64,000 nt of DNA from Gymnogyps californianus (Eukaryota; Chordata; Aves; Accipitriformes; Cathartidae): assembly GCF_018139145.2 (NCBI RefSeq), contig NC_059478.1, positions 3,286,001 through 3,350,000 of the forward strand, read 5' to 3'. Positions within the stretch are counted from its first letter, which is position 1. Each line of letters opens with the position of its first letter. Made by a program: the position numbers and the translations under genes. Below are positions 30,520-43,668 of the stretch, in pieces. The notes below the pieces were generated by a model. The model ran no database searches, was not told the DNA's origin, and saw only the letters and a list, made by a program, of their open reading frames with translations.

Positions 30520-33500
30520 CTAGAAGAGAACACCAAAACAGAAATGAAATCAATCTGAGGGCTTGCACGGGTAGTGCTGTAGAAACAGACTACTTCAATC
30601 AGAGGAATGCACTGACTTAAAGAAGTCACCGATCGCGTGGCACAAGTTATTAGCTAACCACTCGGCGTCAAAAAGCAACGATGCAAGATACTCTGAACGC
30701 CTGCTGATCTCACTAAAATAGCACCGAAAAACACTCTTGCAAAGCGAACGTAGTTGTAAGTAAAGTGAGCTTCCGTTTTCCTCCTCCCTCTCTCTGCAAA
30801 CAAAGGGAGTAGTAGATGTGTATTTACACCAGAAGCATCTCTGCTTTTGTCTAAGGGACGGTCTGTAGTCATGTTTGAAAGCTGTTTGAAATAGACTCTT
30901 ACCGCAAAGCATCTGCCCGTCTCTTAACCAGAAGACTTATTTTAGTCAGCTAAACGCCCAAGTGTAAGACCAGGCTCGGAGTTCAATCTGACTGCGATAC
31001 TGCCTTGTTGTTGTATCTGTATATTCTGAAGTCGGCAACTGAGAGGAGGGATTCTTCCCTAAGTGTACTCACAGCTGTTTCATAGTGGAATACTGGAAGC
31101 CTACATGGAAGTGGAGAAACGCCACCTTACAACAGACGCTTCCTGGTGCTAGAGCTATCTGCTCTTGAAACTAGATTCTCAGATGAAGTAATACTTTTCC
31201 TCTTCAATTTTGACTGTAAAATAACAGCATAAGTCAGCCAGTAGTTGCTGGCATCACTGGATTTTTCCCAAGTAATTTATATGCCTCCTTTTCTACTAAC
31301 TAAGCTTTTGCTGTATACATTTTCCTAAAATCTGCTTCTGAATAAACAACCTGGTGCTATGAATTTTATCCCAAAGCCAACTCAGGAGAAGTCCAGCTGA
31401 GCGGATTTTAATCAAATCTGTATCAGAGATGTATTGATGCTCAGTTTTACTCTTATGCGGAAGTTCTACTTACAGTGAACTGCCCGTTGGCGGTAGCAAT
31501 GTAAATGGTATACTGCTTCTCACTGGCCGTGTCAAGGTTCATCTGGTTTGATTCTCCTTTGCTACGAAGCTCCTCCAAAGCCAACCTCACAGCTAGGTAC
31601 TTGGACAAGTGATCAACGGTGGCATTGCCTGAGGTCTTGATATATCTGCGACAACAACCACAAAGATGTTTGAGTTGCAGGTATGGGAAAAAGACACCTG
31701 GAACACCTCCAAATAGTAAGCATCGAGTGTGAAAAGGCCTGTAAAAGAGAGCTCACAAACAAGAATATTCATTGCTTTCACCCAAGACGTGCAAGCAGCT
31801 TACCAAATTACAGTGTTCCAAAGTGTCCTTACATCTTTTTGACACTTCTCCCACAGGCCCTCCTGCTCTTTGTAGAGAGAAGCCAGCACTGCCCTGTCAT
31901 CTGCTCGAAATAAAAAAAAACCCTAATGACAGGTTGTCAAGGGGTTTTGAGAACTCAGGACTGCTGAAATCTTCCGAGCATAGATACAGGCTGAAGTGCC
32001 TGGACGGAAAGCCGTAAGGTGCGAGAGCTGTACACGCGACGCTCCCTGCCCCTCATTAAAGGGACTCTTCCTTATCGTCTCACTATCTGTTCTCACTTCA
32101 ATTTTTCGTGCAAGAATTACAGGCTGACACAAACGCTGCAGAGGCCTCTCCCAGAACTTAGCTTTCCCTTTGCCTTTCAGAACAACCCCCAGAACTCCCT
32201 TGCAATTCCAAACCAAAAAGAAAAGCTGGCTGAAGCTTATAATATATTTATAGGCACTACAGAGGGATGTCTCATCAGGAGAGAAAGCTGGAAGAGACCT
32301 GAAGAAACTCCACGAGACTGCTCATTGCTGTGATCGAAAATCTGCAGTCTGTGCTTGGACTGGATCATGAAAAAAAATGCCAGGAAAAGCTTCCAGCCTA
32401 CAAATCCCGCTGACACAAAGCTGCTCCAAAACCTGCTGACACTTACGCAAGGTTTGTTTATTCCCAAAGAATCTTATAAGTAGAAAGGGGCTGATATTAT
32501 ACCTTCTTCCTAGTACCTACTGTGAACTGCAGTGCTAGAAACCCTTAAAAACATCTTTATTTGTGATCAAAGGCTTAAACCAAATTGTTAGTGCATTCCT
32601 GATAATAGTTGAGCAGTACTATCTACCTGACTTGCAATGGAAGGAGGGAAAGAGTGCATATGGTTAAACAGGATGTGGTATGACCGAAGTAAATTGATCT
32701 TAAAAAGCCCCAAGGAGTGATAGAAAACAAAAGCAACAGAAAACAACAGCAGACTAGATGAAGAGGAATAGAAGACATTTACCTCGTCTGTGCGCTGTCA
32801 TCGTTCTCCATGAGGGTCGGATGAGGCCTGAAGACCAATTCGATTTCACTAGCACCATCCATTACGGGGTCTATTGCCACAGTTGTGTTGTTATTGTCCA
32901 GTTCTAGCCCAGAGTCATCCGACGTTTTGGTCCTCTTATTACTAGGCCCCGCTTCCTGATTGCTGTGTGTTGAGGCATTGCTACAGTGTGAACTGTCACC
33001 GTTATCTTCTGCTCCGCTGCCATTCTCAATCTGTTGTTTCTTGCCCCTCTGTAACCTGACCAGAAATAGGGAGAAATAAACGCTAATCCGCATTCGGAAT
33101 TCACCCAACGTACAGGCCCACAATGCGTGTACAACTCCTCCCTCTGCTGGCTCCATCATGCCAAAAGTTAGACATACGCACACACAAGCACTAAACGTTT
33201 GAGAGATATTTAAAGTTTTAAAAAAAAAAAAGCAAAAAGCATTCTTTCTTATAAAAAGATACTCATAGACAAGACTATGGATTTTTTCCTATCCCTCAAA
33301 CACCTTGTAGACATGTTTTAAGATCATTTTTAACTTCATACAGTAATTTTTACTTTTCAGGCAATTTCAGACCATTATTTTCATCTAAATATGAATCCAC
33401 GCATGATTAAAAATACAAATCACACCATGCTTCACCACAACATAAAGTTTGGGGCCTCTTTCCCAGCTGGCTCTCTTAGGTTTAAATGCACGCCCAGCAT

Positions 33501-35945
33501 TTCACTGCTGTGTGAACACCATATATTCCAGCCTTGTGAATTAACTCGCAACTAAAACCCAAGTTCTGGCGCTGCGTGCATTTATATTTATGGTACAGGA
33601 TTCATTGTCTTACGGTTTATTATCTAATAATAAAGCTAAGCTGAAATCTGCTGTCTACATCAGGCTGCCACAGAAGTTGCAGGGAGCGATACAAAGGTTT
33701 CGACTAGCAGACAAACGGTTAGAAAGCATTTTGCCAAAGGTTAACAATTATTTTGGCAGACTTCAGAGGAGAGAAGAGGAATCTCAAGCTATACGGGGAG
33801 TGAGGACAGACCGTTTATTTTTAGCGTTAAGGCAAACAAGGTTACATGTGGACAAATTACGTGGATTACGTACCTGTTCATAGCCTGAATCTTTAATCCT
33901 TCCTCAATGCTGTGACTTAAAGCTTGCTGGTTATTGTGCTTGCTGATTCTTGCTAGCACTCTCTCCTGATGAGCTTCATATTCATCTCGGCTTGGATAAA
34001 TTTTACTGATGAGAGCATCAAAATTGGGATCTGGCCTCAGTGATCTTTTTGAAACTAGCTTTTTACGACACGTGGGACATTCTTTGTTGCTGGACGTGAA
34101 CAAGAAGGAAGAAAACAATACTAACTCTCCGGCAATAACAAAAGTCTGCCCTAACGCTGCAATTCTTAGTCAAAGTGCTCACCAAGGCTCAGTATTTAGA
34201 GTAAATCTGGAATGGGGCTTCTATCTTTTGACAGATCAGGTAGTGCCAGATACTTAAACAAAAACCCCAAACATGTATCTCCCTGCTTAATTTTTTTTTT
34301 TTTTAAAGTATGTTTGAGCAAACTGTATTTAGACCGAAGAGTTCAAAAGTTCCACTCTGCAAAACGGTTCCTCCCTTAACCCTCTGGATGGATTTTCACC
34401 TAGAAAAAAATGCATGTCTAATGGCAATTATATTAAGGCATAGTCTTCCTAGCACTCGCAGGACAAAACAAAGATTAAGGAACCTATTCTATAGTTCAAG
34501 CACTAGTTAGTTCAAGCCCTAATTACCGGGAAAACTAAAACAGCCTTGTCCTTCCTACCAGTTTCTTCTCATTTAACTAAAATGTCAGGCTCACACAATT
34601 TTTTTTCCTGTAAGAGGAAGAGGCCTCAATAGCTGAAACACTGGCATCTTTACTCCTGATCGTTTCCTTGTTTCCCTCTAATGTATTTTTGCCAATTACT
34701 CATCAGAATTTACACCGGGACAGCAAATGAAGTGTGACCTCTGAAGCCAGGTAATGGCCATTATCAGAAATAGATACTCACATCATTGACTTAATTGCTG
34801 TTGGTTACCTCAGAATTCTGTTGCTTTTAGGAAAATATAAACTTGTAACTGAGGAATACAAGAAAAATTATTTGTACTTTAGCGTAGGTTGTTTCAGTAG
34901 TGAAGCTTGGAAGCAGGACTACTGCTGAAAGGCCACACAATTTGCAATTTATTATTAGGAAAAGGAAGAATAAGGGAAATGAGACTCATTTTTGTAAGTA
35001 ATGTAGTGTATTTTTGTGTTGCTGTTACTGGATTGAAAAAAAAAAAGAAAAAAGAAAAAAAAAAAGAAGAGAAAAGCGGTTTTCAGCTCCTTGCAAGAAA
35101 CAAAGTTATGGGATGATTTTTCATATGAGGAAAAAACCAGATCTGGTCTGCCACAGATGGCTGAACACCTAAGAACGCAATACGAAAGATGTGCCACATG
35201 TTCAGAAGCTTGCAGTGCACAGGCACGTAACTGTTCCACATCGACACCCAGGACTTAAAGGATTTCCTTGATCACATTTTCATCTTAAGTGAAATCCCTT
35301 TTCCCTGTAATAATATTTACATACCCACTCCTGAGGGCTGTAATGATACAGTCAGCACAGAAGCGATGCAAACACTCTTTTGTCGTCATGGTGTTTTTTA
35401 ACATATCCAAACAGATGGGACACATCAGTTCACTGTGCAGGCTCCTGGGTGACACCACTATTTCCAAGCCGTCGGTGATTGCTTCCTAGCGTAAAATAAA
35501 GTAAAAGTTCTTTAATGGAGTTCAGTAACTTCCTCACAGAAATTGGATGTTTTACTGTTCTTTTAAAGAGAAACACAGTAAAAAGACAAAACAAGATACA
35601 TGCACAACCACATCAAGCACACACGCACCTGCTGCTAAAGAAAGGAAAAAAGAAATAACGATCAAACTTTTTTTTTTTTTTAAATATTATGAGAGAGGTT
35701 TTGTTTTGGAAGGATTTTTTTTTTTAAATATTGTATCGTTTAGAATAGGCAGTTAACACTCCTCAAGGAAAAAGAAAAATCTTAAACATCAAGCTTCACG
35801 TTCTCAAACGTATTAAAAAAAGCCCTGCCATAAAGGCCAGCTCTTTAGCAGGTATTACCTGAGGCGTTCTTTGCAATTCGTACAAACTGAGCTCCCATGT
35901 TTTGCTTAAAGGTTGCGTCCCATTCGTCTGCACGGCTTGAGACAT
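30418..35945 (-). CDS. RNF2: RNF2 (RING1B), E3 ubiquitin ligase of Polycomb repressive complex 1, 336 aa
   Basis: Coding exons in transcript order are 35945-35859, 35485-35325, 34089-33874, 33055-32783, 31645-31474 and 30519-30418 (1011 nt, 336 aa plus stop, the human length). RNF2 is the catalytic subunit of PRC1. It monoubiquitinates histone H2A (Lys119 in mammals) in the nucleus with a PCGF partner. Visible: N-terminal arm (1-45); C3HC4 RING with Cys51, Cys54, Cys67, His69, Cys72, Cys75, Cys87, Cys90, and Ile53 at the E2 contact; basic [14 protein letters not shown] segment; serine/acid-rich linker with [20 protein letters not shown] (about 200-225); C-terminal RAWUL domain (about 230-336) that binds CBX/RYBP, ending YYAPTKEHK. 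Start ATG lies 2 nt inside the second exon. All introns are GT-AG. Transcribed toward TRMT1L. Confidence 0.97.
31474..31645 (-). CDS. RNF2: RNF2 coding exon 5 (RAWUL domain)
   Basis: Encodes (R)[19 protein letters not shown] then the conserved [20 protein letters not shown] block, ending TANGQFT. Acceptor GTCGCAG; donor ACT|GTAAGT; phase 0. Residue 299 is Asn where I recall Ser in mammals. Confidence 0.97.
32783..33055 (-). CDS. RNF2: RNF2 coding exon 4 (linker and start of RAWUL)
   Basis: Encodes [20 protein letters not shown], the serine-rich linker, then [20 protein letters not shown]. Acceptor GGTCAG; donor ACGAG|GTAAAT. Confidence 0.97.
33874..34089 (-). CDS. RNF2: RNF2 coding exon 3 (end of RING, basic segment)
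   Basis: Encodes [20 protein letters not shown], supplying the last two zinc ligands (Cys87, Cys90), then [20 protein letters not shown]. Acceptor CGTCCAG; donor AACAG|GTACGT. Confidence 0.97.
35325..35485 (-). CDS. RNF2: RNF2 coding exon 2 (core of RING finger)
   Basis: Encodes [20 protein letters not shown], then [20 protein letters not shown] and [12 protein letters not shown]. Holds six of the eight zinc ligands. Acceptor CGCTAG; donor AGTGG|GTATGT. Confidence 0.97.
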
Positions 35946-35947
35946 GG
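35859..35947 (-). CDS. RNF2: RNF2 first coding exon with start codon
   Basis: Acceptor TTCCCAG, 2 nt, then ATG (35945-35943): [20 protein letters not shown] then LYELQRTPQ. Donor CAG|GTAATA; phase 0. Identical to the human N-terminus as I recall it. Confidence 0.97.
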
Positions 35948-38900
35948 CTGGGAAGAAAAAGAGAAACAAGTTGCACGCTCACGTACATCTGGCTACAGGA
36001 GCCAGCTCCCTCTCCCGAGCAGGCTTCTCAGGCGCGTCCCCGGGGCCATGCAGACACCACGGTCTCTGTGCCAACCAAGCAGAAGTACAGGGAGAACACT
36101 TGTTCATCCAAGTACCGGGCTCCACTGCGTTACGCATGGATAATCCCGTGCTCTGTACCACTCCAGAAAAACTGAGGGAGTCAGTCAGCCATGAACACTT
36201 TGCAAAAAACAATTAAGGTTGTTAAACAAACGTGACACGCAAGCGAAGGCCGTAAAGCTTTGGCTGTGTGGTGCGAAAGCTGCAAATGCCGCCTGATGCG
36301 GAAAACATTCATAAAACATCCACTTACAAACGTGCATATGGGTCAAGTACGGTCTGCTTCCTAACCGAGCGGAAGGTCAAAATTATACACGCACACAGAA
36401 AACTAGCTAAACATGTTCGCTGGGAGCACGCTGTAATGCCTTTCTTGTTCCTCCTGGAAATGCATTGCTAGGGGCTTCCAACCAGAATTTGAGAGAATAC
36501 TGAAAGATCCAGTAAACCTAGTCACTGGGTAATTGCAATCAAGAGGTCCAGTTTTCCTGCGCAATCCCGCTGGGCTTCAGTGGGTGTGCACCTGATTGCA
36601 AGGACGTGGCGGGGGGAGAAGTCAGAAGTTTTTAAGTTTCAGAAACCCAAGTCATACACACATTATCAGGGTTTCGCTCATTTTTTTGTATCAGTAGCGG
36701 TAGCCATGTGTTCCTGGAAATGGCCTGGGCTAGAAATAACTGCACTCAACAGACAACTGATAGGCTCCACAACCGCTGCTGCAGAATTTGCTTACAGGCA
36801 AAGGCACGCATCACCTTTTCATTAAAAAACAAACAAACATAAATAACACAAACACACACAAAAACCAAAAAGACCACGCAGAGAAACTGTAATGCTCTCC
36901 CATCAAAATTTGGGGATTATTGTATGAGATGAGGCAGAACTACCACACGTGGTCACCGCAGACATGTGAAAGAAAGTCAGGTCAAAACGGCAGAAGAAAA
37001 TGATGTTTCTGAACAGAAAATATATTCACACTGGGGAAGAGGGGGCAATCCTCCCCATCTCTCAAAAAATGCCTGCCTTGAAGCCGGAAAACTTATCCCA
37101 GACTGTGTGGTATGTTTAAAAAAATAGATGTAACCGTGTAAGAGGCAAGAGTGCAGTTGCAGACATTTCTACTAGGTGGAAAAAGCAGAAGTGCTTTCTT
37201 CCTTTCTTTTATCACTTTTTTAAAAATCTAGTTTTGTATTTCCAGACCCTTCAAATCAGCAGCCAAACGCAGATTCTGTTGGCATCTACCAGGTACATTA
37301 TAATCCAGTTTCCAATTCATCAAGTTCTATATGAAAAGGGTCAACCTCTCTGGAGAACAAGGTTACTTTATAAGCTTTAATTAATTGTTGAGGGAAAAGC
37401 AAGAGAAGCAGTGCAGCAAAGATTATTATATCTACTTTTATCCAGGCACAGAAATTAGAGTTTTCTCACCTTATGAAAAAGGGGGGGGGGAAGCCTGACA
37501 TAAAGTAGCCATGTCCACTATTATGTCTAATAAGTAATAAGGGTCTGAAGAGGCATCAAAAGAAATAATTAGGAGATGACAGACTGTCAACTCCAATTTT
37601 TACTATATAAATATTGTGCCCTAAAAATACAGTTCCTTGTCACAAGAGACATGTTCCTCTGTGTGGATCAGAAAAGTAAGATGTCCAGTTAGGAACTTAC
37701 TTTCCCATTAAAAGTGACAAGCCACCACGACCCAGGTACAGACTGTCAGCTCCCAGTCTGGCCGAGCATTGGACTGTCCTGTCAGGATTCTGCATATTTT
37801 ATTTAAATTACTCAGACATATGAATTTATTGATGGTATCAAGTGACACATCGCAGCAAAGAAGCAATGTTGAAAAGTGTACTAGTGGCAAAGAAAGGAAA
37901 TAGTACTTCTCTGTGTTCTAATTTCCACTATTATTTAAGGTAATTCCAGGCGTACAGGAAGTCAAGTCCTTCGGGGTAAGGATTTTTGTTATATGTTGTT
38001 GCCAGTCGGTTGTTCTAACAGAGGCCCAACATTATTATTCAGTTTCTGCACTGGATACTACTCTTGAGTGCTTTTAAAGCTGACACATTTAATTAACTAT
38101 CATTTCAACTACTGAGAGAAATTCGCGAAGCTGCTAATCATTCACACCCTTCCCAAAATCTGCTGAAGCGCACAGACTGCAGCAGATTAAGACAACTAAA
38201 TTCCAGTAAATCCAGCCTCTCTTAACAGAAAAGCCTGCTCCCAACATGACGCGGGTCCATCACAGTAAAGAGCTCATCTAAGCGGCCCCATAGTAAAGAA
38301 AGCATCGCATGCACAAGTAATATCTTGCCTAAACGTGCGTGCTTACGCTTGCTGACACAGAACGGCAGCTCTCCAGGTGCCAGACTGTCAGCAAACCTAT
38401 CAATCCGGAGAACAAATGTATTAACACTATCATTTATATTGCAGCCTTGCCTACAAGCCTGAGGCTACACTGCAGAAGACAGGGTACAAATGTCATGATA
38501 AATAATTGACCAGCTTTATTCTAAAGGCTTCTAATCTGAGATGCTGAGTGCTTCATTCTCACTCTAAGGTCTGCAGTGATAGCTTTTTTCAAATTTTAAG
38601 AGGAAAAACACTGGCCTTAAAGCTAGCTGAAAGCTGGAGAGATCCACAGAGTCCACTTTATCGCTAGCAAACACCTCCTCTGCCTTTGGTATGTCCAAAG
38701 CCGAAATCTGAAGAACAGTGGAAACATGGTCAATTCAAACATGCTGAAAAGCACACCACCCCCCTACCCCCCCAAAATCAACAACAACAAAAAAATCACA
38801 ATGACACTGCATGGAGTTTTTAATCTGCTTGATGATCAATAAATAAGCCTCCTTAGCTTTTTTTCCCTGTTCCCCTACAATTTCCAGATCTATATTGGGC

Positions 38901-41900
38901 CTGAAAAATGCATGTGAATGAGGCTTGACTTCTCTTCCTTATGACATCGTTGGACATCAGATTGGATTACATTTCTTCACACTGCTGAAATCTAGTACAG
39001 CAACATCAACAGCTGGCACCAGTATCAAAGATCAAACTCCACAACCAGGAGAGGCATTTTGACCTAAAATTGCACTGATCACGTTAACAGCCACCAAGTA
39101 TCAACTAGCAGTCTCAAAATCATAGCCAGTAAACCATCTCTTTAGATGTTCTCATCAATGACTGATCTTCTCCGTTCGCTTGGGGAACGGAGGTAGGAAA
39201 AACCTCTACAGTTAGCTGACTCTCAAGTCAAGCTTTGCAACCAAGCAGGAGGAGAGCAAGAGGCCCCTTCCTCTCAGGTTTAACAGCAAATAGTTAGGCA
39301 GCTATACTGACATCTGTTTTAAGTAAGCAAGCACTCTTTGTAGGCAGTCATTTTCAAAGCACATCCCAAACAGCACTGCTTAGTTCATTTTCAGGTGTCA
39401 TTTAATCTGTTGGTCTCCAGCAGAAAAAACCCTAACGAGCAAGACACTACTGGACTGGACTCCACCATTCTCTCTGTCTTTGTGCTAGCTGTGGAGCTGA
39501 ATTGCTGTGGACAGACCATCTCCAGCTCTCCTTGCCTGGCACGAAGGTGAATCCAAAAGAAGGGCTTTTTCTAGCTGTTCTGACAGTGCCAAGACATTCA
39601 CAGCCTGCAATAATAATACAAAGATTACTCCTTAGTTCAGTTTTCTTTTAGGACGGTCCACTGCTACTAGATTTGAAGCAGGCATCTGCTAACAGAAATC
39701 CTGGATGGTGCAGGCCAGACTAGCTGATCCTCTCTAAAGCTACAAAATTAGAAGTCTTTCATGAGCCAAAGAAAGATTTTTTCCTGTTGTTGACACTTTG
39801 TTCAGAGTGAAAAATATAAAGTGGAAAGTTTCTAGACAGAAGTTACAACAGACTTTTTATTAACTACTACTGGCAAGGGGAGAGAAGATACAGAATAAAT
39901 ATAAAGCCTCACATTTATTCTTCAGTCTGGAAATTTGTTCCACTGAAATCTCACATTCTTAAGATCAGTTGCATCTTCACTGACAGTTCACTATTCCTCT
40001 GCATCCCTTTCAGCTTTTTTTTTTTTTAAAGTCTTACATAACATTTTCTCATGCTCATTTTTCCAACTCAAAATATGAAGCGATTTGATCACAACAATAC
40101 CTAACTTAAGTTTTCAGCTATTCAACATTTCAGATCTTTTCCACTTTATAAATGAAGAAGACTGGATCTCTTCTTCACAGGTCACACGTGCTAGCATTAG
40201 GAACAATGTGAAGTCAGATACCCCCCAAGAGCCTTCTTTCATCATTAAGTTTTTGAAAAAACTTCTAACACACCACAACTTCATACTTTTTATCATTTTT
40301 TTACCTTTATGACTTGTCTACACCCTCTGGATATAAGAGGAAAGCAACCAGTCATGTGACAACATGAAGGGGAGAAGCCACATTCCTGTAGGCAGATCAA
40401 ACACCTTTCTCTCGGAGCCGCTAACAAGTACTAGCTGTTGTGATTTATGCTATAGCCAGAGGGCCACTCTTCTCAGTCATTAAAAAAAACCCCAAACCCC
40501 TAACCAATATAACGACACCTGCAATCCTTCAGACCGACTCAGTCTTCAAGCACAGTAAAACTCTTAAGCACAAACTTCGTAATTACGGAGTATGCACATC
40601 TGTCGCTATCAAAGCAAGAGCTGACTGATATAACCAAAAGAACGTATTACAAATCTGAAAACCAGAAATGTTATGAATCTCTTCAGGTTTGATTCCTTGT
40701 CACTGCCTAGTTCCAAGCAGCATCTGAAAAAAGGGAAACAAGCTAACATTTAGTATTTACTCATAAAACTTGCTTAGTTGCTTCGTGTCTTTTATAGAAG
40801 AAACTGGAAGATGAAACATGGAGATTGCTGAAGACTATCAGAATGTGTAAATTTTGATTTCTTTGTACTCAGGATGTTTCTCAGTTCTCCACGTTGCCAG
40901 AACATTAAAAACAAAAGAAAACAAAACCCACCTCTGCTGTTCTTAAGGAGATTTGGAAACTTTTGATCAACTTTATATAACCAAACTTTATCCACAAGTG
41001 GAATAGCTCCCTAACTAGAGCTGGGAGATGAACCTGCCGGCTTCAGTAAAAAGCACCGCATCACTTCATTTGAAAGACTTGCTATTTAAGCCTGATTTCC
41101 TTGGAAAACAGGGCTTATGCAATCTCGTTCTTTGTGCTCATCCATCTGTAGACTATTTTCCAAAACAAATTTGAAGACAAATGGCTGGGGTTTCAAGACA
41201 TAACAACAAAATAAGTCTTGTTCCTGAAGCACTGGAAAACAGGCCGACAGTTATAGGAAAAAATAACAGTGTGAAAGACCCCATCAGCGAAGCCCCTCTG
41301 ATCTCCTGCCTGCTTACTGACTGGGGAATTTATGCCAGAGTCCTTCCAAGGCGCTTAGAAAAAAACTCCAGCAGAGCAACATCCGCACTTGTCACACACA
41401 TCCACTTCACAAGCTCTTATACTGAAACACACTTAATTATTTGCTCAAATGTAGTCTTGAGTCACAGTAGGTTGGGCATTTGGGTATCCCATTCCTGAAA
41501 CTGTCCAGTAAAAATAAAATCCATCTGGCAACCAGTACGCTTCAGACCACTCAGAGCTGCGGGCAGGCAGGCTGTTCTGGCTACAAGGCAGCCAAAGGAG
41601 GAGCTCAGCAGCAGCGTGTCGCTGCTCCTGCTCTTCCCTACTTTACCTTTTCAGAGGTTTCCCACCCTTAGATTCACCAACGTATAATCGCTCCTTAGTC
41701 TTATTTCTCACAACTTGTCACTTGTGAAAATTGAAGATTTCCTTAGCTCTAGCTTGGAACTAACCTTGATGGTGGTCCTGCTTTAACCAGGGAGCGGGGG
41801 ACTTTCTACTGGATGCCATCAGAGATCCCTCACAACTTGAATTCTTCTCCAAAACGCTTTGCAGTGCCTATTTTAGCCCAGGCAGAGGCTAAAGAGCAAC

Positions 41901-43510
41901 TGCACGTGTGGTTGTGTCAGCACACCTTGAGATCTGAGAAAGGGTGGAATGGTACCAAGCAGCTGAAAGAGATAACCCACAAACCCAGCTCAGGTGTGGC
42001 CATAACCGTACCAGCTGCTATTTAACTCAAAACAGTGTACTGATCTCTGATACTTTCATGAAAAAACACTCTTCAGGAAAAAAATTGCATCAGGCTCTTT
42101 AAAAAAAATAATACACACATTTTTACACAGTATTAAATCCTTAGAAATCAACTGATTTTTGTTCCAAGTTTTAAAAGGTAAATATTTAGACTTAAAACAG
42201 TAAGAGAGTTAGACCTCTATTTGGTATGCCAAGTTCAACAGCACCTTCAACCATTCCCTTTTTTTTTTTTTCCAAAGGATTAGTTCTTTTAAAAACAGGT
42301 ATCATAGTGCAGTTACTTGGAAGCTTAACAGGATTAGAGTTTTACGTTTTACTCTCTCTGATACTGTAACTAGTATTAGGGACAAATTGCATGTTTTGAC
42401 AAGTATTCAATTCAATCATCCATTTCAATTTATTCAATTAAAGCATTCTGAAATTTAAGTTTTTTCTGCTTTTACTTTCTGGCTAAGAGCTTGATTTGGA
42501 AAAAAAAAAAGACCCAACACATTTCTGGATAGACACTATTTGAAGGAATTAATCTTCACTGCAGTTCACCGGCAGCTCAGATTGCTTTACATCCAGTTGT
42601 AATCTAGGACAACTAGTACTCTGTTACAATCTAGTACTTTTAGTATTCACTCTTTTCTGAAGTTTTTTTCCACCTCTGGATCTCAAAATCCCTGGGAGAC
42701 AGCGGAATCAGGTTCTGGCCTGGAGCTCATTTTGTTCCCAGCTCTGAAATTAACTGCTCGATGATCCTGAACAACTATGTCAGTGCATTTGTCTGTGCCT
42801 CCCCTTCCTCTTCTGCTTGGTTACTCATATTGTCACCACTCCTCAAATTGTCTCTCGGTGAGTTTATATTGCACTCATTATAATTATATACTGATCTCAA
42901 AAGGGGATAAGCTTGAGAGAGGAATGTCTCTTTAGTAAAAGTGTTTTTAGTTCATTCAGCTATCAGTCCTTGTCCTCCCAATATCAAGTTCAATGTCACA
43001 ACGTCCCTTACTGGGAAGGTTTTCACTTCTTTATATTTGCTAATTGAATTCAATATTATATTAGCCATGTGTGCAGTCATCTTCTCTTGACACAATCAGT
43101 CATGATCTATGCTAACAACAAATTCAACCTCATCGATTCATGTTCAGAGTTGCAATCAAAACACAGCGCCTCTGTAGTGCAGCTTACCTCCAACATGCAA
43201 GGTTCAAGTTGTCAGTCCTGCAGACATCTAAGAGATAAGATATGATTCAGTATCCATTATCATCTCTTACAGTCATTAAAACCCCGTTTAAAATCTTTAG
43301 GAGCTTGTGCTGTGGACTCATACCATGAGCCAGACATAAAGCAACAATTACATAAGCTACCAAAACCAAAATGAGAAAGTATTTGCCATGGCAAAAGGCA
43401 TACAAACAGACAGAATAAACTGGTGAGCGTCCAGCAGTAAAATTCATAGGGGAAACTACTTCTATACTGAAAGCATAAAGCCACAGCAAAAGGATCACTA
43501 CTAAAAGGTC

Positions 43511-43668
43511 ACTTCAGAGAGGTTGTGGGATGTCCACTCTTGGAGACAGTCACACTTGACTGGACGTGGTTGTGAACAACCTGATCTAATTGGCCCTGTT
43601 CTTCCCAGGAGGTTGTATCAGACGATCTCTGGAGATCTCTTCCAACCCAAATTATTCTAATCATGGGG
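43511..43668 (+). mobile_element. CR1 LINE, 3'-end copy
   Basis: AGAGAGGTTGTGGGATGTCC, then TTGGAGACAGTCACACTTGA, AACAACCTGATCTAATTGGC and ATCTCTGGAGATCTCTTCCA follow the avian CR1 3' end in order. It ends near ATTATTCTAATCATGG, a decayed form of the CR1 terminal ATTCT repeat. A 5'-truncated dead copy. Confidence 0.9.

Noticed and set aside
32779..33183. 134-codon minus-strand ORF starting MCVCLTFG
   Set aside because: Its second half is the genuine RNF2 linker exon, but the first part is read-through of the intron upstream of the acceptor at 33056.
40490..40505. Interstitial telomere-like CCCCAAACCCCTAACC
   Set aside because: Less than three irregular units; chance in a C/A-rich stretch.
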